Assembly (NCBI GenBank): GCA_005889515.1
Contig: VBHE01000225.1
Coordinates: 1 to 5,869, forward strand
Direction: 5' to 3'
DNA: 5,869 nucleotides
Source: Chloroflexota bacterium
GTDB lineage: Bacteria; Chloroflexota; Dormibacteria; Aeolococcales; Aeolococcaceae
Positions 1 through 5,869 of this stretch are shown in pieces; within the stretch, counting starts at the first letter, position 1; the number at the start of each line of letters is the position of its first letter. A program made the position numbers and the translations under genes. A model generated the notes under the pieces. That model searched no databases and was not told where the DNA came from. It saw only the letters and a list, made by a program, of their open reading frames with translations.

Positions 1-1
1 C

Positions 2-931
2 ACCGCGGACGGCCACGCCCGCATCGTGGTCGAGATCGACGACGCGGCCTGGCCCCTCCACCAGGGGGTGACCGCGGGGATCCGGCCGCGCTCGCTGCTC
101 GGCGAGAAGTACGTCGACATCCACGACGGCCCGCACACCGCGCCCGTCCACCAGGCGTCGGCGCCGCTGCAGGTGAGCCCGAGCGGGGTCCCGGTGGAGC
201 TCGACACGTTCCTCAACAGCCTCGACTCCAACACCCGGGCCGCCGCCCGCAGCCTGCTCAACGACCTCGGGGCCGGGCTCGCCGGAACCGGAGCCGACCT
301 CAACCAGGCGATCGCCGCGGCCAGGGCCAACCTCGACAACCTCGCCACCACCGGCAAGACCCTCGACCAGCGCGACCCCGACCTCGACCGCATCCTCGTC
401 GGTCTCGACGGCGTGCTCGGCAAGCTCACCCAGAACGACCAGCTCACCCAGCTCCAGCAGCTGATCAGCAACGGACAGCGGACCCTGAACGCGGTCGAGA
501 CCGAGCGGCAGGCCTTCAGCCGCCAGTTCGTCGACAGCCAGGCGGTGCTCTCCGACCTCAACGCCGCCATCGACCCCTCGGTGGGCAGCCTGAGCCAGCT
601 CATCAGCATCGCCCCGCACCTCGTCAGCTCGCTGCAGAGCGAGTCGGCGCTGCTCGCCCAGCTCGGCCAGAGCTTCTCCGGGAGCACCCTGCTGGCGTTC
701 GAGCAGGCGCTGCTGCGCGGGCCGACCGCGACCGGCGGCGCCCTCGAGAACGTGACCCCGGGCACCACCCCGCTCGGCACCGGCCTGCCGATCTTCCGGG
801 TCTGCCTGGTCACCCCCACGCCCGGCTCGTGCACCGGCAACGGTTACACGCCGACCGCGACCCATCCCGCCTCCTACGACGGCGGCGGCGGGGGTGAGCT
901 GGTCACCCTCGCGGGGTTCATCGGCGCATGA
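2..931 (+). CDS. MCE (MlaD-family) protein 1, 5' truncated by the window edge
   Basis: This is the C-terminal 309 residues of an MCE-family transporter subunit, probably a membrane-anchored extracytoplasmic channel protein. The reading frame is open from base 2, so the GTG at 26 lies inside the MCE domain (it follows TADGHARI) and is not a real start. Visible residues 1-43 are the end of the MCE beta domain, with WPLHQG and the family core LLGEKYVDI. A conserved stretch follows (VELDTFLNSLDSNTRAAA), then a long predicted helical region of about 180 residues rich in Leu, Gln and Asp, as expected for the Mce helical tube. The tail holds Cys268 and Cys277 (C-x8-C), then a five-glycine linker and a hydrophobic end (LVTLAGFIGA). 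The N-terminal anchor is lost upstream. The stop overlaps the start of the next gene as ATGA. Family assignment is firm; the subunit letter and substrate are unknown. Confidence 0.9.
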   Translation, partial: TADGHARIVVEIDDAAWPLHQGVTAGIRPRSLLGEKYVDIHDGPHTAPVHQASAPLQVSPSGVPVELDTFLNSLDSNTRAAARSLLNDLGAGLAGTGADLNQAIAAARANLDNLATTGKTLDQRDPDLDRILVGLDGVLGKLTQNDQLTQLQQLISNGQRTLNAVETERQAFSRQFVDSQAVLSDLNAAIDPSVGSLSQLISIAPHLVSSLQSESALLAQLGQSFSGSTLLAFEQALLRGPTATGGALENVTPGTTPLGTGLPIFRVCLVTPTPGSCTGNGYTPTATHPASYDGGGGGELVTLAGFIGA

Positions 932-2049
932 GAAGCCGCCTCAACCTCATCGTCACCGTCGCCTACCTGACGATCTGCGCCGTGGTGCTCGTCGGCATCG
1001 TGGCGAGCATCGGCATCACCTGGCCGTGGCAGCACCCGTACCGGCTCACCGCGGTCTTCTCCGGCGGCTCCGGCATCCTGCCGAAGAACGAGGTCTACGT
1101 CGACGGCGTGAAGGTCGGCCGGGTCGACGGCGTCCAGGCGGTCGGCGGCCAGGCGCGGGTGTCGATGACGATCGACGACACCGCGGCCCTGCCCTTCTAC
1201 GCGGACAGCAGCGCCGAGGTGCGCCAGAAGAACCTGCTCAACGAGAACTACGTCGACATCTCGCGGGGCACCGCCGCCAGCGGGGTGATGTCCTCGGGCA
1301 CGACCATCCCGGTGTCGCGCACCCTGACGCCGGTGAGCATCGACCAGGTGCTCGCGATCCTCGACCCCCAGACCCGCGACCGCCTCCAGCTGCTCCTCGG
1401 CAGTGCCGGCCAGTCGCTCGCCGGCCGGGGCACCGACCTCAACGCCGAGGCGAACAGCTCGAGCCGGCTGGTGGGGTCGCTGAACGGTCCGGCCGCCGAG
1501 CTCGCCACCCGGCAGCAGCAGCTCGAGAACGTGGTTCTCGAGCTCCAGAAGCTCTACGACACCCTCGCCGGCCAGCGCGACCAGGTGCGCGACGAGTTCG
1601 GCACCTTCAACCAGGTGATGGCGCAGCTCGCCGGCCAGGAGCAGCAGATCGGCGGCACCGTGCAGCAGGCCGACCTGCTCCTCCAGAACCTCGACGCCCT
1701 GGTCGGCGGCCAGGCGCCGAACCTGCAGAGCACGCTGAGCGGGCTGCCCGGCGCGCTGGCGAGCACCGCATCCTTCCTCGACCAGAGCAACCGGGTGCTC
1801 GGCGCCATCTACCCCTACCGCGACCAGGTGCACGACGTCTTCCCGAACCTCGCCACGTCGTTCGCGGACACCGATCCCAACATCAACGACCCGCTGTCGC
1901 CCGACGGCAAGCAGCACCTCTGGTCGGTCTACTCGGTGAGCTGCTTCACCGGCTGTTCGACGACGGGGAGCAGCTCCGCACAGTCGAGCGCGCCCGCGGC
2001 GACGGCGCCGAACGACATCTGGTCCGCGGTGATGGGGGAGACTCCATGA
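928..2049 (+). CDS. MCE (MlaD-family) protein 2, complete
   Basis: A complete 373-residue MCE protein, a typical length for actinobacterial Mce subunits. A short basic N-terminus (MRSRLN) precedes one hydrophobic segment at residues 7-30, which should anchor it in the membrane with the rest outside. The MCE domain spans about 38-114: YRLTAVFSGGSG, then VYVDGVKVGRV, then LLNENYVDI, where NEN replaces the commoner GEK/GQK. The SIDQVLAILDPQTRD motif (137-151) opens a long helical, Gln-rich region (to about 300) with coiled-coil character around 190-255. The tail carries Cys339 and Cys343 (C-x3-C) followed by a Ser/Ala/Thr-rich linker and the end IWSAVMGE. ATG 928 is chosen because it gives the full membrane anchor and overlaps the upstream stop (ATGA). 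Its Shine-Dalgarno is weak (GGGG at 913-916, 11 bases away), so coupling to gene 1 is likely. It would sit in the same heteromeric ring as its neighbours. Confidence 0.93.
   Translation: MRSRLNLIVTVAYLTICAVVLVGIVASIGITWPWQHPYRLTAVFSGGSGILPKNEVYVDGVKVGRVDGVQAVGGQARVSMTIDDTAALPFYADSSAEVRQKNLLNENYVDISRGTAASGVMSSGTTIPVSRTLTPVSIDQVLAILDPQTRDRLQLLLGSAGQSLAGRGTDLNAEANSSSRLVGSLNGPAAELATRQQQLENVVLELQKLYDTLAGQRDQVRDEFGTFNQVMAQLAGQEQQIGGTVQQADLLLQNLDALVGGQAPNLQSTLSGLPGALASTASFLDQSNRVLGAIYPYRDQVHDVFPNLATSFADTDPNINDPLSPDGKQHLWSVYSVSCFTGCSTTGSSSAQSSAPAATAPNDIWSAVMGETP
2034..2040 (+). promoter_or_regulatory. Ribosome binding site of MCE gene 3
   Basis: GGGGGAG lies five bases before ATG 2046, inside the last codons of gene 2. 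It settles the start of gene 3 in a frame that stays open for more than a kilobase upstream. Confidence 0.7.
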
Positions 2050-3302
2050 GCCGCAGCCGGGTCATCGTCAACGCCATCCTCGTGATCACCTTCGCGGTCG
2101 TGTGCGTCGGCGCCATGGAGTTCCTGGCGCTGAACATCGGCCAGCCCAACCCGTTCAGCTCGGGATACAAGGTGCGCGCCGTCTTCTCCGACGCCGACGG
2201 AGTGCCCACCGCCGCCGACGTGCGCGTCGCCGGGGTGCAGGTCGGCAAGGTGACCGCGGTCGGCCGCGACGCCGGCTATCCCAACGCCACCGTGGTGACG
2301 ATGGAGATCGGCGACTCGCGGGCGATCCCCGTCTACTCGAACGCGACCGCCAAGGTGCGGCCCAAGACGCTGCTCGGCGAGAAGTACATCGACCTCGTCC
2401 CCGGTGACCCGCGCGGCGATGCCCTGGTGAGCGACGGCATCCTCCCGCAGAGCAACACCACGACCACGGTCGAGGCCGACCAGATCTTCAACGCCTTCGA
2501 CGCCCAGACCCGCAAGGACCAGCAGCTCGTGCTCCAGGCGCTCGACGCCGCGACGAAGAACCGCTCCGGCGACCTCCAGGCGATCATCCCGCAGCTGCAG
2601 CAGGGGGTCGCCAACCTGGTGCCGGTCGCCCAGGTCTACGAGCAGGACAACCCCGAGGTCGCGAGCATCCTCGACAACCTCACCACCCTGATGAGCACCC
2701 TCGCCGACGAGCACCAGCAGCTCGGCAGCCTGCTCGCCAACGGAAACGTCGCCCTCGGGGCGATCGCCCAGCGCGACCAGTCGCTGATCGCCACCCTCCG
2801 CGAGGCCTCGAACGTGGCCAGCCTCCTCAACTCCGCCGCCGCCCCGACGGTCACCGCCCAGCAGCAGGCGCTCGCCAAGCTCACCCCCGCCCTCGGCGCC
2901 GAGCGCAACTTCCTCGCCCAGGTCGTCGATCCCAACGCGGCCTGCCCGGGGAAGCCGAGCTGCGGCATCGACGAGATCTTCACCGGCACCCTCATCGGCC
3001 AGCTCAACTACCCCAACGACCAGCTGACGATCACCTCGCCCGACGGCCTCAAGGTCACCCAGGAGTGGGCGTCGCTCTTCACCCCGCCCTCCGGGCAGCA
3101 CGCCGCACTGAACATCGACCTCTCCTTCCACTGCGACACCATCCAGACGACCCTGAACCCGGTGCTGAGCGCGCTCGGGCTCCAGAGCGCGCTGGGCACG
3201 ATCTGCCCGGCGCTCACCGGCCAGACCCCGGCGAGCCACAGCAGCACCGGCGTTCCCGGACCGCTCTCGGTGCTCGGATCCTTCCTGGGGGCGACGCAGT
3301 GA
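2046..3302 (+). CDS. MCE (MlaD-family) protein 3, complete, with extended C-terminal domain
   Basis: A complete 418-residue MCE subunit. The N-terminus MSRSR is followed by a hydrophobic anchor at residues 6-30. The MCE domain (about 41-120) contains YKVRAVFSDADGV, VRVAGVQVGKV and KTLLGEKYIDLVPG. Its central hairpin is longer than in proteins 2 and 5 (GRDAGYPNA). The DQIFNAFDAQTRKD motif (145-158) starts the helical region, which runs to about 290 and includes ANGNVALGAIAQRD, shared in form with protein 4. The C-terminal ~120 residues differ from the other paralogues and hold four cysteines (300, 306, 363, 387), probably oxidised outside the cell. The frame is open far upstream of 2046, but that upstream reading is Arg/Pro-rich and runs across gene 2 out of frame. 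ATG 2046 is preferred for its strong ribosome binding site (GGGGGAG, 5-base spacing), its membrane anchor and its ATGA overlap with gene 2. Confidence 0.93.
   Translation: MSRSRVIVNAILVITFAVVCVGAMEFLALNIGQPNPFSSGYKVRAVFSDADGVPTAADVRVAGVQVGKVTAVGRDAGYPNATVVTMEIGDSRAIPVYSNATAKVRPKTLLGEKYIDLVPGDPRGDALVSDGILPQSNTTTTVEADQIFNAFDAQTRKDQQLVLQALDAATKNRSGDLQAIIPQLQQGVANLVPVAQVYEQDNPEVASILDNLTTLMSTLADEHQQLGSLLANGNVALGAIAQRDQSLIATLREASNVASLLNSAAAPTVTAQQQALAKLTPALGAERNFLAQVVDPNAACPGKPSCGIDEIFTGTLIGQLNYPNDQLTITSPDGLKVTQEWASLFTPPSGQHAALNIDLSFHCDTIQTTLNPVLSALGLQSALGTICPALTGQTPASHSSTGVPGPLSVLGSFLGATQ
3287..3291 (+). promoter_or_regulatory. Ribosome binding site of MCE gene 4
   Basis: GGGGG lies seven bases before GTG 3299, within the final codons of gene 3. 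It supports the GTG start. It is a weak match to the full Shine-Dalgarno sequence, so reinitiation after gene 3 may contribute. Confidence 0.5.
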
Positions 3303-4468
3303 ACCGGCCGCTGATCATCCTCAGCCTCGCCGGCGCCGCGGTCGCCGGGCTCGCCTTCCTCGGCGGCGGCAGCTCCGACACCCACACCGTGACCGCGCGC
3401 TTCACCGATGCCGACGGCCTGGTCGCCGGCAACGAGGTGCGGGTCGCCGGCGTGCCCGCGGGCACCGTCCAGTCGATCACCGTCGGTGGCGACCCGAGCA
3501 CCGGCCCCTACGCCGAGGTGGTGCTGAGCATCGACGCCGCGCACTGGCCGCTCCACCAGGGCACCCGCATCGCGGTGCGTCCGCAGGGGGTGCTGAGCAA
3601 CGTCTTCGTCGACCTCACCCCGGGGGCGCAGGGCGCACCCGCGATCCCCGCGGGTCACCTCTTCGGCACCAACGCCACCACCAGCCCGGTCAATCTCGAC
3701 CAGCTGACCGACGTCTTCAACGGCGACACCCGCACCGCCATCCGCACCCAGCTGCAGGAGGGGGTGATCGCCCTCGGCGGCACCGGCGCCTCCGACCTCA
3801 ACGCCGTCATCGCCCAGCTCGATCCCCTCACCAACGCGCTGCTGCCGATCACCAACGTGCTCGCCCAGCGCAGTCCCGAGCTCGACCGCCTCAACGCCGA
3901 GTTCGACACCATCACCACCAAGCTCGCCTCCGAGAACAAGGCCCTGAGCGGGCTCGTCGCCAACGGCAACGTCCTGCTCACCGCGCTGGCGGCGAAGCAG
4001 CACGAGCTGCAGGGGACGCTCGACCACGCGGCCGGTGCGCTCGGCAGCCTCGACGCCGGCCTCCAGGGGGAGCAGGGCAACCTCGCCTCGATCTTCCAGA
4101 AGGGGCCCGGCGCCCTCGACCGGCTCGAGCAGACGGCGGCGGTGCTGGCGCCGCTCATCAACGCGGTCGATCCCCACATCCCCCACCTCGACATGCTCCT
4201 CGACGAGTTCGTGAGCGGCACCGGCTTCGGCATCAACGGCATCGACACCCTGCGCGTCGACGCGGTGCTCAACCAGCCCGGCCACAGCGCCCAGTCCTGC
4301 GGCGGCCAGCACACCAACACGTCCGGCGAGCAGAAGGGCTGCCCGTTCACCCCCAGCTACCACCTCGGCTCGAGCGATGCCGGCTCCGGGTCGGCGACCG
4401 AGGCGGGCGCCTCCGGCGCCGGCGGCGGTGACGGCGGCAGCTTCGACCTCGCGGGGATGTTCGGATGA
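3299..4468 (+). CDS. MCE (MlaD-family) protein 4, complete, GTG start
   Basis: A complete 389-residue MCE subunit starting at GTG 3299, whose last two bases are the first two of the upstream TGA (GTGA overlap). The frame is open to 3065 but the extra residues are Arg/Pro-rich out-of-frame reading of gene 3. The N-terminus is very short: VNRP, then a hydrophobic segment at 5-23 ending LGGGSSDT. This looks like a signal or lipoprotein leader lacking the cysteine. The MCE domain (about 28-109) has VTARFTDADGLV and VRVAGVPAGTV, a long central hairpin (VGGDPSTGPYAE), and VLSNVFVDLTPG in place of the usual LLGxKYVxL core, the most divergent version in the window. The NLDQLTDVFNGDTRTA motif (132-147) leads into a helical region to about 300. 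The tail has Cys334 and Cys348 (C-x13-C), then a Gly/Ser/Ala linker and the end FDLAGMFG. It is probably a ring partner of the adjacent subunits. Confidence 0.92.
   Translation: MNRPLIILSLAGAAVAGLAFLGGGSSDTHTVTARFTDADGLVAGNEVRVAGVPAGTVQSITVGGDPSTGPYAEVVLSIDAAHWPLHQGTRIAVRPQGVLSNVFVDLTPGAQGAPAIPAGHLFGTNATTSPVNLDQLTDVFNGDTRTAIRTQLQEGVIALGGTGASDLNAVIAQLDPLTNALLPITNVLAQRSPELDRLNAEFDTITTKLASENKALSGLVANGNVLLTALAAKQHELQGTLDHAAGALGSLDAGLQGEQGNLASIFQKGPGALDRLEQTAAVLAPLINAVDPHIPHLDMLLDEFVSGTGFGINGIDTLRVDAVLNQPGHSAQSCGGQHTNTSGEQKGCPFTPSYHLGSSDAGSGSATEAGASGAGGGDGGSFDLAGMFG
4453..4457 (+). promoter_or_regulatory. Ribosome binding site of MCE gene 5
   Basis: GGGGA lies seven bases before ATG 4465 and is read as part of the Ala-Gly-Met codons at the end of gene 4. 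It supports the ATGA-overlap start. Confidence 0.5.
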
Positions 4469-5766
4469 AGGGGACGGGGCGCGCGCCCTTCGTCGACCCG
4501 CGCATCGCCGGCGTCGTCGCCGCGGTGGTCATCGCCGGGATCGTGCTGGTGATGGGCTGGATCAACGTCAACTTCGCCGCCCCCTGGGCGCGGACCCACA
4601 CCGTCACCGCGCAGATCTCCGACGCCGACGGGATCGCGGTGAGCAGCGACGTGCGCATCGCCGGCCGGCTGGTGGGCCAGGTGACCCAGGTCACCGCCCG
4701 GAACGGGCATGCCGACGTCACCTTCCACGTCGACGACGCGGAGTGGCCGCTGCCCGCCGACACCACCGCGAGCATCCGGCTCGCCACCCTCCTCGGGCAG
4801 AAGTACGTCGAGCTCGCCCCGGGGAAGGACCGCACCCAACACCTCGCCGACGGTGGGGTCATCGGCCTGACCGCGACCCAGCCGGTGGTCGACTTCGACC
4901 AGATCATCGACACCTTCGACGCGCCCACCCGCGACGCGCTCACCAGCCTGATCCGGACCCTCGGCGCGGGGGTGCAGGGCCAGGAGGGCAACCTCCAGAA
5001 CCTCGTGCCCAGCCTCCGCGACCTCTCGGTCCACGGACAGACCCCGACCGCGACCCTCGCGCAGAAGGACGGCGACCTCAACAGCATCCTCGCCAACCTC
5101 GGCACGGTCTCCGACCAGCTGAACAAGAGCCGCAGCGACCTCACCGGGCTCATCGACAACATGAACTCGGTCACCGGAGCGCTCGCCTCCAACCCCCAGG
5201 CGCTCGAGGGCTTCATCGCCAACACGGACGCGCTGAACCGCACCGCGCACCAGGTGCTCGGCAGCGGCGGCGCGGGGCAGCTCGCCTCGGGGCTGCAGCA
5301 GCTCACCCCGGTGGCGGGACAGTTCGACCGGCTGCTCACCTCGCTGATCCCGCAGAGCCAGGCCTTCAAGGCGTCGGGCGTCAATCCCGCTCTCACCCTC
5401 ATCAACGAGATCGGCGACGCCCTCTCCCAGAGCGATCGCGACGGCTTCTTCCTCCGTCAGAACCTGCTCGGCGTCGACTGCAGCGGGCTGCTGCCGACCG
5501 GAAGCTGCACGATCCCGACCTCGCTGCCGCAGCAGAAGACGGCGCCGTCGCTGCCGGCGCCGGCGCAGCCGGTCCTGCCGCTGCCCACCCTCCCGCTGCT
5601 CCCCGGCCTCAACGGCATCCTCGGACCGCTCCTCGGCCCCAACCCCAACCCGAGCCCCGCGCCGCTGCTCGGGCCGCTGCTCGGCGGCCTGCTCGGCGAC
5701 TGGTGGCCGAGCGCCGGCTCCGGCGGCGCGTCGCTCGCCACCCTCGACCTCTGGGAGGGGCCGTGA
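4465..5766 (+). CDS. MCE (MlaD-family) protein 5, complete, with Pro/Leu-rich tail
   Basis: A complete 433-residue MCE subunit, the longest here because of its tail. Residues 1-13 (MKGTGRAPFVDPR) are probably cytoplasmic and 14-37 form the membrane anchor. The MCE domain (about 44-120) reads HTVTAQISDADGI, VRIAGRLVGQV, WPLPADTTASIR and LLGQKYVELAPG, the closest to the family consensus in the window. The DFDQIIDTFDAPTRDA motif (143-158) opens a helical region to about 325. Cys339 and Cys348 (C-x8-C) match protein 1 in spacing and in the flanking PTxGSCT pattern. Residues 353-412 form a Pro/Leu/Gly-rich tail with repeated GPLLG units, after which the protein ends in a Gly/Ser/Ala linker and LATLDLWEGP. 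Proline-rich tails are known in some actinobacterial Mce subunits. ATG 4465 overlaps the stop of gene 4 (ATGA) and has GGGGA seven bases upstream. The fifth subunit of a canonical mce operon is a lipoprotein; this one has no lipobox. Confidence 0.93.
   Translation: MKGTGRAPFVDPRIAGVVAAVVIAGIVLVMGWINVNFAAPWARTHTVTAQISDADGIAVSSDVRIAGRLVGQVTQVTARNGHADVTFHVDDAEWPLPADTTASIRLATLLGQKYVELAPGKDRTQHLADGGVIGLTATQPVVDFDQIIDTFDAPTRDALTSLIRTLGAGVQGQEGNLQNLVPSLRDLSVHGQTPTATLAQKDGDLNSILANLGTVSDQLNKSRSDLTGLIDNMNSVTGALASNPQALEGFIANTDALNRTAHQVLGSGGAGQLASGLQQLTPVAGQFDRLLTSLIPQSQAFKASGVNPALTLINEIGDALSQSDRDGFFLRQNLLGVDCSGLLPTGSCTIPTSLPQQKTAPSLPAPAQPVLPLPTLPLLPGLNGILGPLLGPNPNPSPAPLLGPLLGGLLGDWWPSAGSGGASLATLDLWEGP
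5593..5700 (+). repeat. Degenerate Pro-Leu-Leu-Gly repeats in the tail of MCE protein 5
   Basis: Residues 377-412 of protein 5 contain PLLPG once, GPLLG at 387-391, APLLG at 399-403 and GPLLG at 403-407, then GLLGD, around a short NPNPSPAP spacer. The DNA repeats imperfectly (variants of CCGCTGCTCGG). It is a low-complexity coding repeat, probably an extended flexible or polyproline-like tail, and could vary in length between strains through slippage. Confidence 0.6.
5753..5760 (+). promoter_or_regulatory. Ribosome binding site deciding the start of gene 6
   Basis: GGGAGGGG contains a perfect GGAGG core (5754-5758). Its distance is seven bases to ATG 5766 and four to GTG 5763, which favours the ATG. 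It is the best Shine-Dalgarno match among the gene starts in the window, and it overlaps the Trp-Glu-Gly codons ending gene 5. Confidence 0.65.
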
Positions 5767-5869
5767 TGTACGGCCACCGTCGCCGGATCGACCCCCTGGT
5801 CGTCGGCGTCGCCACCATCGCGGTGATCGTCCTCGTGCTCGTCGGCGTGGTCGTCAGCGGCCTGCCGGG
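5766..5869 (+). CDS. N-terminus of a sixth protein, probably another MCE subunit, 3' truncated
   Basis: Only about 34 codons are visible before the window ends. They encode a basic N-terminus (MYGHRRRIDP) followed by one strongly hydrophobic Val/Leu/Ile-rich segment at residues 11-30, then VSGLP. This is the architecture of the other MCE N-termini in the operon, and the position (overlapping gene 5) fits a sixth ring subunit. The MCE domain itself is outside the window, so the family call is inferred from context. Two starts are possible: GTG 5763 (GTGA overlap) and ATG 5766 (TGATG overlap). ATG is preferred because GGAGG at 5754-5758 lies seven bases from it but only four from the GTG. No cysteine is present in the visible part, so there is no lipobox so far. 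Confidence 0.75.
   Translation, partial: MYGHRRRIDPLVVGVATIAVIVLVLVGVVVSGLP

Noticed and set aside
26..28. GTG as a start for protein 1.
   Set aside because: The frame is open to the window edge and the residues before it (TADGHARI) match the MCE strand seen in protein 5 (RNGHADV), so the true start lies upstream.
894..2045. A long + strand frame that runs into gene 3 and would give an 802-residue protein starting at 894.
   Set aside because: Its first 384 residues are Arg/Pro/Gly-rich and read across gene 2 out of frame. MCE homology, the membrane anchor and the ribosome binding site all begin at 2046.
3065..3298. N-terminal extension of gene 4 in the same frame.
   Set aside because: The residues are Arg/Pro/His-rich shadow coding of gene 3. 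The GTG at 3299 has a ribosome binding site, a hydrophobic leader and the GTGA overlap.
874..5405. Long antisense open frames, including 1929-3239 and 3008-4363, which could suggest overlapping genes.
   Set aside because: They mirror the sense codons in very GC-rich DNA, are dominated by Val, Gly, Ala, Glu, Asp, Arg and His, and show no domain, anchor or credible start. MCE homology is on the + strand throughout.
5590..5700. GC-rich repeated stretch as a possible terminator or hairpin element.
   Set aside because: It is in frame within gene 5, consists of direct rather than inverted repeats, has no U tract, and the next gene overlaps the stop.

Overview
The window is one piece of a densely packed, single-strand operon that encodes consecutive MCE (mammalian cell entry / MlaD-family) proteins. 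These are the substrate-channelling subunits of Mce-type lipid or sterol transporters. There are four complete MCE genes, the 3' part of a fifth at the left edge, and the first ~34 codons of a sixth at the right edge. All lie on the + strand. I see no RNA gene, mobile element, CRISPR array, promoter or terminator, and no intergenic space.

Organism: base composition is very GC-rich, with third codon positions almost always G or C. Six or more tandem, mutually divergent MCE paralogues is the arrangement of actinobacterial mce loci (usually two YrbE permeases followed by MceA-F). Actinomycetota is therefore the likeliest source, but a deep-branching or neighbouring high-GC phylum (for example Dormibacterota or Chloroflexota) cannot be excluded from sequence alone. 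The proteins are not close enough to any Mce protein I can recite to assign letters A-F.

Layout: 2-931 MCE protein 1 (5' truncated); 928-2049 MCE protein 2; 2046-3302 MCE protein 3; 3299-4468 MCE protein 4; 4465-5766 MCE protein 5; 5766-5869+ N-terminus of a sixth protein, probably MCE. Each junction is a stop/start overlap (ATGA, ATGA, GTGA, ATGA, TGATG), so the genes are probably translationally coupled and made in matched amounts.

How they work together: each complete protein has one N-terminal hydrophobic segment, one MCE beta domain, a long predicted helical region that opens with a conserved D-x-x-TR-type motif, and a variable C-terminal tail with a cysteine pair. By analogy with actinobacterial Mce complexes, six different subunits would form a heterohexameric ring with a helical tube. 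That tube would carry hydrophobic substrate across the cell envelope to or from a YrbE/MlaE-like permease and an MlaF-like ATPase, neither of which is in this window. The system is a known type. The unusual points are in the details: a cysteine pair in every tail, no lipobox in the four N-termini seen in full nor in the visible part of protein 6, and C-terminal ends whose codons also supply the next gene's ribosome binding site.
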